This document shows, in pieces, positions 1 through 11,800 of a DNA stretch of 64,000 nucleotides. The DNA comes from Verrucomicrobiota bacterium. GTDB lineage: Bacteria > Verrucomicrobiota > Lentisphaeria > JABSQK01 > JAJFLO01. The first letter of the stretch is position 1. Each line of letters starts with the position of its first letter. Both the position numbers and the translations under genes were made by a program. The notes below the pieces were generated by a model. It saw only the letters and a program-made list of their open reading frames with translations, ran no database searches and was not told the DNA's origin. The stretch is from the NCBI GenBank assembly GCA_021772675.1, contig JAJFLO010000409.1, forward strand, positions 31,700 to 95,699, written 5' to 3'.

Positions 1-2592
1 GTGCCAATGTGAGCTCATTTCAGGAATAAAGAATGGTGTTTGCGTAATCTGAATTGCAGGATTTACAGTTTGTACGTTGGAACACTGTGGGATCTGTGCA
101 TATTTCATACTCAGCAATACTTTTGTCAGTGAACAAATGCCTGATGCAGACTCCAGATGCCCCATGTTCGCTTTTGAACCTAAGGCACAAAATTGCTTGC
201 GATCGGTGTATTTACGAAACACATTAGTTAACGCCTGAATTTCAATGGGATCGCCTATCGCGGTTCCTGTACCATGAGATTCAATATAACTAATTTGTTC
301 AGGGGAAATATTACAGTGTTCCAGGCAACGTTCTGCAACACTGACAATTGACTTAAGGCTTGGAATATTTCGCCCTGCCCCGGTTCCGGCATGATTAATC
401 GTCGATCCTTTAATAATTCCATAAATCTGATCGGCGGCGTCAATCGCTTTGACTAGTGGTTTCAGCATCACACAACCAACACCTTCTCCAGGAACGTAAC
501 CATCGGCTTTTTCATCAAACGTCTTTTCTTTTCCATCTGCCGCAAGAATTTTCATATTACTGAGCATTAAATACTTGCTGGCATGCAGGCTCAAATTCAC
601 ACCGCCTGCAATGGCAACATTGCATTCGCCACTAAGCAATGCTTGTTTCGCCATATGAATGGCTGTTAGTGATGAAGAACATGCGGTTTCAATTGTTATA
701 CTAGGTCCTTGAAAATTCAGAGAATACGACACGCGATTGGCAATATCATAACCGTAGCTGCCTTGGCTTGTGTACATTCCCGATTTCGCCAGAATTTCCG
801 CGGCCATCCACGAATAGTCGACATTCATAACGCCAACATAAACACCCACAAAATCCGACGATAAACAGCTGGGTGTATAACCCGCATCCTCAACCGTATG
901 CCAGGCAGTTTGCAACATTAGCCGAAGCTGTGGATCCAAACGCACCGCTTCAAGAGGTGAAATACTGAAGAATTTAGGATCAAAGGTATCAAAATCAGGC
1001 AGGAGACCTCCCCACTTACTATAGATCTTGTTTGAACCATTCGCTGTTGGTTCGAAATACGAGCTGGGATCCCAGTGATCTCTTGTAATTTCACGAATAC
1101 AATTTCGTCCATTAGAGATATTGTCCCAAAATTGTGATAAATTTTTAGAATTAGGATAACCCCCTGCCACTCCAATTATTGCAATATCCTGCTGATCAAT
1201 TTGTTCATTTTGTTTGCGAACGACCGGTTTTTGATAGATAATTTCTTGTTCTTCACTGAAGGGAACATTATTTTGATCTTCGAGTTCCGACGATGTCCGT
1301 GCTAATTTATTCGTTTCATTATCGCTTCCATCTTGCTGATTTTGACTCAAATTTGGTAGAGGCAGATTTTCAATGGAAAATTTTTCGTCATGCTGATCAG
1401 CCAGATAGTCCGCCAATTCTGTCAACGTACTATGTTCAAAGAGTAGTGTAGGGTATAGTTCCGTTCCAACCATCTCCTCAAGGTGTTTGACAATTCTCAA
1501 CAACATACTTGAATCAAACCCCATATCATAGAATGGTATCGTCTCGCTAATTTCCTCGATTGATTTGTTAGACGACTCCACAAATAATGGCAATATTTTA
1601 CGGATAATCGCGTTTCGATGGAATTGATTACCATCTGCGTTCTTAAGGGAAGCATGCTGTATAATTATTTCGGAATGTTGACGATCATCTGTATTTTTTG
1701 AATCAGGCAAATTCCGATTTTTCGTACCGTTTTCTACAACACCTGTTAGTTTCGTAATTAATTCCTTGCTTCGAATTCGTTTCGAACTCATGCGTTTAAA
1801 TGTCGCTATGCAGTCACCGTTTTTATTAAAAACATGAAAATCGCAGTAGCTTATGTCCCGCGAAGGCTGCTTAACATCTTGCACCTTAATCAGCACATAG
1901 CATGGAACGTCAAATGGAGAAAATGCTCTAAATCGCTCAATCGAAAACGGAATGGATGGCACCTTGCCGACATCCTCATCAAACCCAAAAATAGCAACAC
2001 TTGCAAACGTTGCCGCATCAAGCAGTGCTGGATGCATATAGAATTTTTCTAAATGCCTGGCTGCAAGATCTCCTAATTCTAATTCCATCAGTGCATAATC
2101 TTTACCCCGATAGACAGTGCCTAGTGCTTTCATGAAATCTATATGTTGAATATCAAGCTGACGCGCCAACGCATAGATATCGTCCATATCGAACGTTTGA
2201 TCCGCATTCTTTTTTAGTGAATCAATAGACACAGACTTGAGTGAAATAGCCTTGCTCACATAAAGATCGCACTGAGCATTTTGGTTCCAGCTTTGATCGC
2301 TATTGTCACCAATTGCTTGACTATGAACACTGACACACCAATGTTTCTTGACTTTTTTAATGACTAATTCCAGGCGTCGGCCAAACAGTTCTGTCGTCGC
2401 AATCGGCTCTGTGAAAAGAATGTTGCGCAATTCGATATCTGCTAATGCAAAACCACACGCCTGCGCACTCCGATATATCGAATCGAGTAGACAAACTCCC
2501 GGCATAATACGAACACCATGCACTTGATGATCTCGAATCATATAATCGTCGTTCTTAATGACAGTTTTAAATGTTTTGTTTTTGCTTGTCAT
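1..2592 (-). CDS. trans-AT polyketide synthase PKS-D, N-terminal part (DH-ACP-KS), runs off the left edge
   Basis: The start is the ATG at 2590-2592 (MTSKNKTFK); the frame stays open to base 1, so 864 residues are visible. The order is a dehydratase-like double hotdog, an acyl carrier protein and a ketosynthase. The first hotdog has HQVHGVRIMP near residue 18, a good HxxxGxxxxP motif. The second has HPALLDAATF near residue 200, where the usual DxxxQ/H is DxxxF, so activity or reaction type (dehydration or cyclisation) is uncertain. The ACP has GFDSS near residue 361, the serine being the phosphopantetheine site. The KS starts near residue 468 and keeps TACSSS (about 635), HGTGT (about 775) and NMGHLE (about 810). 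No KR and no AT are present. The protein opens with a DH because the KS of that module is the last domain of the upstream gene PKS-C, so the module is split between two proteins. The Shine-Dalgarno is weak (A-rich). It is the most distal gene of the operon seen here. Confidence 0.93.
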   Translation of the reverse strand, partial: MTSKNKTFKTVIKNDDYMIRDHQVHGVRIMPGVCLLDSIYRSAQACGFALADIELRNILFTEPIATTELFGRRLELVIKKVKKHWCVSVHSQAIGDNSDQSWNQNAQCDLYVSKAISLKSVSIDSLKKNADQTFDMDDIYALARQLDIQHIDFMKALGTVYRGKDYALMELELGDLAARHLEKFYMHPALLDAATFASVAIFGFDEDVGKVPSIPFSIERFRAFSPFDVPCYVLIKVQDVKQPSRDISYCDFHVFNKNGDCIATFKRMSSKRIRSKELITKLTGVVENGTKNRNLPDSKNTDDRQHSEIIIQHASLKNADGNQFHRNAIIRKILPLFVESSNKSIEEISETIPFYDMGFDSSMLLRIVKHLEEMVGTELYPTLLFEHSTLTELADYLADQHDEKFSIENLPLPNLSQNQQDGSDNETNKLARTSSELEDQNNVPFSEEQEIIYQKPVVRKQNEQIDQQDIAIIGVAGGYPNSKNLSQFWDNISNGRNCIREITRDHWDPSSYFEPTANGSNKIYSKWGGLLPDFDTFDPKFFSISPLEAVRLDPQLRLMLQTAWHTVEDAGYTPSCLSSDFVGVYVGVMNVDYSWMAAEILAKSGMYTSQGSYGYDIANRVSYSLNFQGPSITIETACSSSLTAIHMAKQALLSGECNVAIAGGVNLSLHASKYLMLSNMKILAADGKEKTFDEKADGYVPGEGVGCVMLKPLVKAIDAADQIYGIIKGSTINHAGTGAGRNIPSLKSIVSVAERCLEHCNISPEQISYIESHGTGTAIGDPIEIQALTNVFRKYTDRKQFCALGSKANMGHLESASGICSLTKVLLSMKYAQIPQCSNVQTVNPAIQITQTPFFIPEMSSHWH
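1390..2592 (-). other. PKS module 11, second half: DH-ACP without KR (KS is on PKS-C)
   Basis: Between the DH and the ACP only a charged linker of roughly 60 residues is seen, so this half-module has no ketoreductase. A DH without its own KR can act if the preceding module's KR has already made the beta-hydroxyl, the logic of the dehydrating bimodules known in trans-AT PKSs. The preceding module here is KS-KR-ACP, which fits. The KS that precedes this DH keeps Cys-His-His, so a true elongation step cannot be excluded. Boundaries are approximate. Confidence 0.6.
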
Positions 2593-2841
2593 TTTTCTAT
2601 TTTTTCAGCGTTTAGAAACGTTTTCTTAGGTTTCAGGTGTCGGGTTTCAGGTGTCAGATTTGGGGCTGAAAGTCATTCTGCTAACAAGCAAAATTTCCAG
2701 CAATTTATTTTTTAAAATCAGTGTATCTTGATAAAACCTCATTTCGCCCCCAAAAATTCGTCGTTTTTTTCCTGAGCTCTTGTCACTGATGCCTGGCACC
2801 TGACACCTGAAACCTGACACCAATTTTTTTTCCTCCATATT
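2593..2841. repeat. intercistronic heptamer inverted-repeat element, core family 1 (PKS-C / PKS-D gap)
   Basis: The left arm at 2628-2657 is built of heptamers of the type TTTCAGG and TGTCAGG/TGTCGGG. The right arm at 2792-2821 is the complementary CCTGACA/CCTGAAA type. With a 7-base offset about 21 of 22 bases of the arms can pair. The 134-base core between them shares segments such as AGCAAAATTTCCA with the elements at 30.6 and 32.15 kb. It also matches the 30.6 and 32.0 kb copies over a second segment of the GTGTATCTTGATAAAA type. In the PKS mRNA the element forms a potential long hairpin starting 20 bases after the PKS-C stop codon. A 63-codon minus-strand frame through it (2647-2838) is repeat-derived and is not called as a gene. 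Confidence 0.85.
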
Positions 2842-5800
2842 TCACACCTCTTCCCATACCAATAAATCTTTAAGTTTATCTGTTGATGCTACCTTTCCAT
2901 TTCCTCCAACCGCATGACCATTTTCAGGAGTTGCAACGATAGTGTCTTTAATCGCATCCTTCTTTTTTTCCCGGTTGAACCAATATTTCTTACGATTAAA
3001 AATGATTGGTGCCAACGGATGACGACGTTGCACGTACTCCGGGTAATTTGCAGGATCAAATTCGCGAACGATCATATGACAATTTGTACCGCCAAAACCA
3101 AATGAACTTATAGCGCCCCGACGAATTTCACAGTGTGGTAACCAATCGCGTAATGTAAGATTTGGAAAAAATGGTGACGAGGCGAATTGAAATCTGCTAT
3201 TCGGTGTTTGACAATTCAGCGTTGGGGGAATTTGCCTGTGTTGTAATGACAATCCGACCTTGATAAAACTTGCAATTCCGGCAGCACTGAGAAGGTGACC
3301 TAAATTTGATTTTACACTGCCTATAGCACAATACTGTTTCTCCTGTGTATATTTTCGATAAACATCCGACAAGCCTTTTAATTCTATAGGATCGCCAATC
3401 ATGGTGCCGGTACCATGCGCTTCGACACACGATATTGTACCTGGATCAATACCACCATGTGCTAATGCGCTGGCAATAACCTTTTCCTGGCTGTCTGGAT
3501 TAGGTGTCGTAATCCCCATTGTATGACCATCGTTATTTACCGCACTTGCCTCAATAACAGAATAGATCTTATCACCATCGGTAATCGCCTGATCAAGTCG
3601 CTTTAATAACACAGCACCACATCCCTCACCCAATACGATCCCATTTGCAGAACGATCAAATACGTGACATTTGCCGTCCGGGGATAATGCTTTACCTGAG
3701 CTCAACATCAAATAAGGAGTTTCGTCCAATAAAATATCAACTCCCCCTGCAAGTGCGAGATCACTCTCACCTGAAAAAAGGCTTTGACACGCCAAATGAA
3801 TACTAAGTAATGATGAAGAACATGCTGAATCCAGAACGAAACTTGGACCATGAAGATTAAAGACATGGGAAATATGCGCAGCAATAAAATTCTGGCCTAA
3901 ACCAATGATCGAATGTGACGTAAATTCATCAATGTGATGCGGGTAACTTCCTGTTCGAGAACCGACAAAAACGCCAACATTTTGATTGCATAAATCATCT
4001 CGTTCATAGCCTGCGTCACTGAATGTTTGGGCGCTTATCTCCAAAAATTGACGAATGAGTGGATCGATATGCGGTGCTTGATCTTCGGTAAAACCAAAAT
4101 ACGATGGATCAAACAAATCAATGTCTGGAATAAAACCACCCCACTTGCTATAACTTTTACCAACTTGGGGTATGGGATTGAAATGCTGATCGATATGCCA
4201 ACGGGACGATGGAACATCAATAATGCTACTTTTGCCACCTTTTAAATTCTTCCAGAAGCTATTGATATCGGGAGCACCGGGAAAGTTACAGGCCATGCCG
4301 ACAACGGCTACATCCCAACCGCCTCCGGTGCCACAGCGATTTACCGATTGTGCCCAGTCGTTGGAGACCGTTCTCTCCATATTTTTTGTAAACGGTATTA
4401 TATCGATTTTCGTTGAGCCTAAATTCTCAAATTGATCACCGTATGTTCTATTCAAATATTGATCAAGTTCGCTTAATGTCGAGTGTTCCAGAATAACAGC
4501 TGGCTCCAACCGTTCACCAATTAATTCTTCCAATTTTACGATTAACTGTGCAATTAAGATTGAATCAACTCCGAACTCCTCGAACGGAGTATTTTCACCA
4601 AGATCCTCAACAGAAATCTTAAGTTCTTCAGCAAATAGTCTACTTAAGAGAGATAGAGTTGTATGCGAATTCTGTGATTGGCTAATGCCAAATTTGGTTG
4701 AATTCTCGTCCGATGTTATTCTCTCTTCTGCAATCTGCGTCTGAAATAGACGGTCAGCTTGAAAGCGATTAGCATCAACAATGCAGGGCATTGCGCAAAC
4801 ACTATCCTCTAAACTAAGCATAGTCTCAAAGAGCATCAATCCTTCATGTGTCGAATGAGAACGTAATCCCAATTTCACATAGTTAGGACTTTTGCTTTCT
4901 CCCATCCCAATATCATTCCAACTTGGCCATTGAATAGATCTGTAGTAGGGTTTTCCATGGTTTGCCTGAAAACGAGCGAAGTCATCCATAAACGAATTGG
5001 CCGCGGCATAATCACTGACACCCGATCCGAGTACAGGGACAAGAGAAGAAACTGACGAAAAAAGGATAAAGAACAGTAATTCATCATGCTGCAGGATATC
5101 ATGCAGATTGAATAACCCTTGAACTTTAGGTTTGAACACCGCTTCAAAGGCGCTAAGATTCTTTTTAATAAATGCCGGATCATCATTGTTCACCAGGCCG
5201 GCACAATGAATAACACCACCAATCGGACCGAGTGTTGTTCTTACATCAGCAATAAATGTTTCCAGCTCATCTTTATCGGAGAGAGAACCGGTGTGGAGCA
5301 TTACCGTTGCGCCATTTTTCTCCAGAAATTGTATGTGTTCGATTTTTTTAATGTCAACAGTATTTGCTGCCTGATTGTTAAGAATGTCGGGCCATTGTTT
5401 CCGATCCGGCAAATTCTGTCTTCCCATCAAAACTATTTTGCGTGAGCCTTTAGCAACAAAGTATCGTGCAATCTCTCCACCAATACCTCGCGTGCCGCCA
5501 GTTATAATTATGGTTTTGTTCGGATCAAAAAACTTTTCCGGAATCTTGATTGGCTTTATAGAGGATTCGCCATTGTATTTTTCATTGACGATCTTCGACA
5601 AGGACGGTTGGTATCGACTCAATAACCGATAAACACATTCACTTCCAGAATGTTCTGTTATCAGCTCGGCATAAATGATATCACGTAGTGTATCCAGTTT
5701 ATTGTCGTCATCATCGATATCGATGGTTCTCGCTATAATGTTTCGATATTCGGAGCTCAGCATTTTAATCAAACCAGAAAATCCAGCTCCTGCCAGGCTT

Positions 5801-8800
5801 TGATGTTCACACATATACGGCACTCGCCCCCTCGTAAAATGCAAAATGTGTATCGAACTATCTCGATATTCTGCTACAAGATTTCTTAGCAGCATAATTT
5901 TCGTAAATAAATTCCGATCTATGGTTGATGGAGAGGACGATTTAAGACGAAGATCTGATAAATCGATTATGGCATTAATAACAATTCCTTTTTCTTTCAG
6001 ATCTGAAATTAGCTGTATGCCATCCTCTGCACTATTTTGTCTGATTTGAATAGATGATTTATACGATTTATAAAAATGACCAATTCTAACAGCGATACAA
6101 TGATCTAATTTTAATCCCTTTAGTATTTTAGATGAATCCTTATCGACTATTGCCAGGAAATAATATTTGTCTGTTATTTTCTGAAATTTATCACGCTGGA
6201 TTGAGGGTAAATCTTGCATTTTTTGCCAGTTTTTTTCCAATACCAATCGTAATCTATCACTTTCCTTGTTATTAGTGGGTTGTGATGTCACCAATCGATT
6301 CGCTACTGATGACATTGAGCCAGCCTGCCCATGTTTTTGTTCTGGAATCCAATATCGATCCCTGGAGAATGGGTAAGTGGGTAACGACATACGTCGGCAC
6401 TCTTGATTACTTGCCAATTTTTCCCAATCAATACTCACACCGGCCACCCATAATTTGGCAATTCTGGATAGATTTCCGCTCTGAACCAGAGAATTGACAA
6501 CACTGTTAATTTCCTGGTCTTCCAGTAATGAATCAAGCGTTGCTTTGCCATTGTCCATATTGCCGGCATAAAGGTTTTGAACTGCTAATTCTCCCGAAGA
6601 ATATTGTGTGAGTTTTTGGACGAGTTCGTCCCTATTTCCTACAATCATTGCCAAACGAGAATTCATGGCTTGACGACCAACCTGTAGTGTATAGGCAAGA
6701 TCGCAAAGGGCCGAGGTGTCAGAGGTCAGGTGTCGGGAAACATGCTTCAAAAGTTTTTCTGCATACTCTTGTAGTTGGTCTTCATTCTTGGCTGACAACA
6801 CAATTAATAATGGCTCCTCTTTTCCAACTCCTGAACCCTGAAACCTGAAACCTGAAACCTTTTCCACGTATTCCTCAAACACTATATGGCAATTCGACCC
6901 ACCGAATCCAAACGAACTGACACCGGCTCGTCTGGGGATTTCGCTATTTTCCTTATCAATCAAAGATTCCCATTCTTTGCTGTGTTGTACGACGTAAAAG
7001 GGAGTATCTGAAAGATCGATGTATGGATTCAATTCTTCGAAATGTACATTGCCTGGTATTGTCTTGTTGGTCATCGCCAACAAGACCTTGATAACACTGG
7101 CAATGCCTGCGGAAGCTTCCAGATGACCGGTGTTCGTTTTAACTGAACCTAAACCACAATAGCCATGCCGGTTTGAATCACCTCCGTGTCGCTCGATTAA
7201 TGTCTTAAACGCCTTCTTTAGGCCATTTATTTCGATTGGATCACCGATCTTGGTTCCGGTCCCATGGGTTTCTATATAAGTTACAGTTGTCGGGTCGATC
7301 TGCGCTTGATCATAGGCATCGATCAAAAGATCTGATTGCGCATTTGGATTAGGCGCTGTCAGCGAATTCGAATGCCCACCATGATTCACTGCGCTTGCTC
7401 GAATGACACCATAAATATGGTCACCATCGGCCTCGGCTGCAGCAAGTGGTTTTAATAAGATAGATGCCACCCCCTCCCCACGTACATACCCATTTGCATT
7501 CTTATCAAATACCCGGCAGCATCCGTCAGGAGAAAGCATACCTGCTTTACTAAATGCAATATTAAGAGTTGGAGTCAATAACGCGTTTACACCTCCTGCA
7601 ATTGCCATCTCGCATTCTTGATTGCGAATTGATTGAACGGCTCGATGGATGGCGACTAGTGAACTTGAACACGCCGTATCAACAGGTTCACTTGGACCCC
7701 GCAAATTTAGTAAAAATGAAACTCGATTAGGTAATATCGAGCGTGCTAATCCGGTTGAAGAATAGGCATCAATATCGTTTAATTCTGCCAATAATTCAGC
7801 ATAATCACTACCGACAATGCCAACAAATAATCCTACCTTGGTATTCTCAAGTCCTGACGGATCGTAACCGGCGTCCTCAATCGTTTTCCACACAGTCTCT
7901 AAGAATAGACGTTGTTGGGGATCCATTAATTCAACTTCTCGTTTTGATAGTCGAAAAAAAGCAGCATCAAACTTGTCAATATCTTTAATAAATCCCCCCC
8001 ATTTTGAGTTCGTCTTATGTCCTCTATTCGGGTCACCCGCATAGGCTTGCCAGTTCCAACGATCCGGGGGTATTTCAGTAACAAGATCCGATTCATTTTC
8101 CAGGTGCAGCCAAAATGTGTTCAAATCTTCAGATCCAGGCAAGACACCACTCATACCAATGACTGCAATAGTTTGCCTGTCTTCGGCACGTTGCTTGATT
8201 GAGTCGGCATTAATTGTGGACTTAATTAGACCAGGTCGAATATCCAAAACAATTTCCTCCGCCACAGAATCACTCAATGTCTCGTCAACACCAACATTCG
8301 GCTGGTTGGTTGTATGGGAAGGTTCTGCAGTATCTTGCAAAATATTTGTCAGCTGCTCGCTAAAATTGTTAATAAGGAAATCGGTAAATTCTCCAAGTGT
8401 ACTGTGTTCGAAAAATTCTGCGGGTGTCAGTTCTAATCCAAAAGTATCATTGAGATTGTTGGAAAATTCCGTCAACGTAATGGAATCCAGGCCAAATTCG
8501 CTCATGTCCTCATCAAGCGTGATTTCGTCTGAGTCCACTTTAATTAATTCTGAAACCATCTTGGAAAGATGATCTTGCAATATCTGACAAAGGTGGATAT
8601 CGCCGCCACCACTATTTTTTTGATTGTGATATACTTTTCTACCACGATGATGATTAGGCGCAGAACTGAAGTATCGTTCGATTCTATTGGAATCACCAAA
8701 GGTCACGATTAATTGAGACACATCGAATTGCAGCGCAAAATTTAAGGCCTGGATACCGAGTTCATTTGTCAGAGGTTTAAATCCAGATTTCTGTGTTAGT

Positions 8801-11800
8801 TGCGTTTGTGCTTCCTCTGAAAGTGTCATGCCGCCATGTTGCCAATATGGCCAGTTTATCGACACTGTCTTGCCATATCTATTTCCGTCTTGCTTCAACG
8901 ACTCCCGATATTCTGCAAACGAATCCATAAAGCTGTTAGCCGTGGCATAATCAGATTGACCGCCATTTCCCGACACTGCTGAGACGGATGAACTTAACAC
9001 AAAAAAATCCACTTTCTCTTTCTGTGAAATTAGGTCAAGATTCAGTGTTCCTTGAACTTTGGGCGCAAGAACGCTACTAAATTCATCTCTACTTTTGTTT
9101 CGAATAAACGAATCATTTATCACACCGGCACAGTGAAATATACCATTGATAGATTCAAATGTGCATTTAGCCGAATCAAATGTAGCGGCTAATGCATCGC
9201 GTTGACTAATATCGGCCTGCAAGTAAATTACGTGACCTCCTAACGATTGAAGATGTTGTAGTTTCTCTTGTTTTACGACATCCAAAGTAGATCTACCAAT
9301 TAAAACAAGGTTTGCCTTTACCGTTTCAGCTAAATATTCAGCAATAATTAATCCAATCCCCCCCATACCTCCAGTAATGAGATAGGTCCCATGATATCTA
9401 AAAATGGAAGAATTTTCGCTATCACTGGTTTTAGAAAGTTCTGCGCCTCTAATATGCTTGACTAACTGCTCTTTTTGATGAATACGAAAATCAACATTGC
9501 TTTTTTCCAATATGATATTTGTATTCTCGAACGCCTGAAGTACACAATCGATACCTGCGTCTCGCGTTGAAGCATCTGCCAGCTCGACAGTCTTGTAATG
9601 AAATTTCGTATGTTCCTGGTTAATTGACTTGGCAAAGGCGGATACGGGACGACAAAAAGATGTTTGAAGTTCCGATGTCCCCGTGTAAAAATAAAGAAAA
9701 TTTAGTGATTTCTGAATTGTAATATCCGTATCAATTATCGCTTTTGTTAAATGATAAACAGAATAGATGCTGTTTTCCAAAAAATCTGTCACAGCTAATT
9801 CTTTGGCGAATTTCTGGTCCCGGATATTCAAACAGTGTAAAACATGTGAAATTTTGAAATCCTGTTCATTTAAAAGTGAAAATGCTTCCATATAATCATG
9901 TCGGAATAATGGGCCAATTTCATAGATACCCTCACCCTTTTTCTCAAATTTTTTACCCGGAATTAACAACACGACACGACTTGAATCCTGTTTATGCTCC
10001 CTTAGCCATACTTTGAACTTTTTGAATAATTGATCGTCGATATCGATAATCAGGATATCGTCTAAGAAATCCAGCAACTCATTCAGTGCTTTATTAGCAC
10101 TTTCAAGTTTGTTCCAAGATGACATGTAATAGCTTAGACTGTCCCTGACTGAAGTCGCTGGCAATTCTACAATTGACGGAACACGACGTAATACAAATCC
10201 CCGCATACCCACCAGCAAATCACCTGTCGGACTAATCACGTCTAGGTCGAATTTTTCCGTTTGACCTTGTCTGTCAGAATCAGCCAGTGAAACTCGTCGA
10301 ACATAGACAAAACAATCCGTCGTCATTTTACTAAAAATCTCTATCTCGGCTAACGAAAATGGCAGGACGGGTGCGCTATTTCCTTCATGTTCAATGAGCA
10401 CCAGGACAGCCTGTAAAGCACCATCCATAAGCGATGGATGGAGAGCGTAGTCGGAAAATGTATCCTTTAGTCGATCGGGAAGCTGAAGTTTAGCCAATGA
10501 CTCGCCGGAATTGCAATAGACTTCACTTATTGGTTGAAACTGAGACCCGTAATTGGCGTCAAGAGATCTGAAGCGAGCATATACTTCTTCTCCGAATTTG
10601 CAGTTAACACAACGTTTTTTTATGTCTTCAACATTGATAGGCATTGAGGATAATGCGTCCTCAGAGGAGTTTTCTTGAAAATATAGCTTTCCCTGTGAGT
10701 GAATGCTGGTAAGTCCATCACGATGTCCCGATATGACATAATTGACATCGATTTTCCCTGGGACCAGGCAAGTCCTAACGATCTCCCTTTTAGCATTAAC
10801 ATGCAACGGTTTGGGCCAAATAATATTTCTAATTTTAAGGACCGTTGCGTCTGGCCGAGCAAGCGATGCTGCGGCACGGGCCATTTCTAAATAAACCACT
10901 GCGGGCAAGATCTTCTGACCCAACAAAACATGATCTGTCAAATAGAATTCATCACCATCAAATGTCGTTTCATAAGCTTGTTCCGCCAATGTTGAAATAT
11001 TTCTATCGATTAGTGAGTGCAAGTGGGGGACTGGTTTCCTTTTTGGGGAAACATCAATTTCAGAACTTACATTATCATCACTCTCTGCAAGCCAATAACG
11101 CTGGCGATCGAATGGATACGTTGGTAGTGATATTCGATAAAATCGATCATGCTGAAAAAGACGAAGCCAATCTACTGATTCGCCATGAATATATGCATTG
11201 ACCAGACGAGAAAGTTGATCAAAGTAAGAGTTAGGATCAGATTCTGTGGGCTTTCCAAAGTTGTCGATTTCATCAGGAGTAACTACGCTAATATTTGGAT
11301 CATTAGTATTGCTAAACGTTCTATTCGCGCTGAGATCTCCTAGTCGATCTTCCAATTCTCCGAAATCTTTTACAATACAACTTGCTCGTTTTGAAAAATG
11401 CCTGCGTCCGAGGCAAAGTGTATAAGCAATATCTGAAATTTGAACCTGCTCGCGATTCTGTTTTAGCCATCCACGTAAATCATCAATCTTCTTCTGTAGC
11501 GCGTCATCTGTTTTAGCTGACAAAACTAGCGGATAGTAAGGATAATCATTGACGTTCCGAGTTCTATCCTGAATCGGTGCTTCTTCCATAACCACATGAG
11601 CATTTGTACCGCCGATGCCAAACGAACTAACACCTGCTCGTCGCTTTGGACCATTTTGAGGCCATTTGCGCAATGTGTCATTTACAAAAAAAGGCGTTTC
11701 AGGAAATTTGATTAATGGATTGGGTTGGCTGAAATTGATACTAGGAGGGATCATTTCATGCTTAAACGAAAGCGCTGTTTTCATAAGAGATGCAACACCA

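Noticed and set aside
2647..2838. 63-codon minus-strand frame containing VSGFRCQVPG
   Set aside because: It is the translation of a heptamer element and its core; the peptide similarity to other copies is noted as a finding but is not enough to call a gene.
8117..8572. 151-codon plus-strand frame opposite PKS-C, and many similar ones
   Set aside because: They are antisense shadows of the PKS reading frame, with low-complexity Ser/Leu-rich peptides and no homology.
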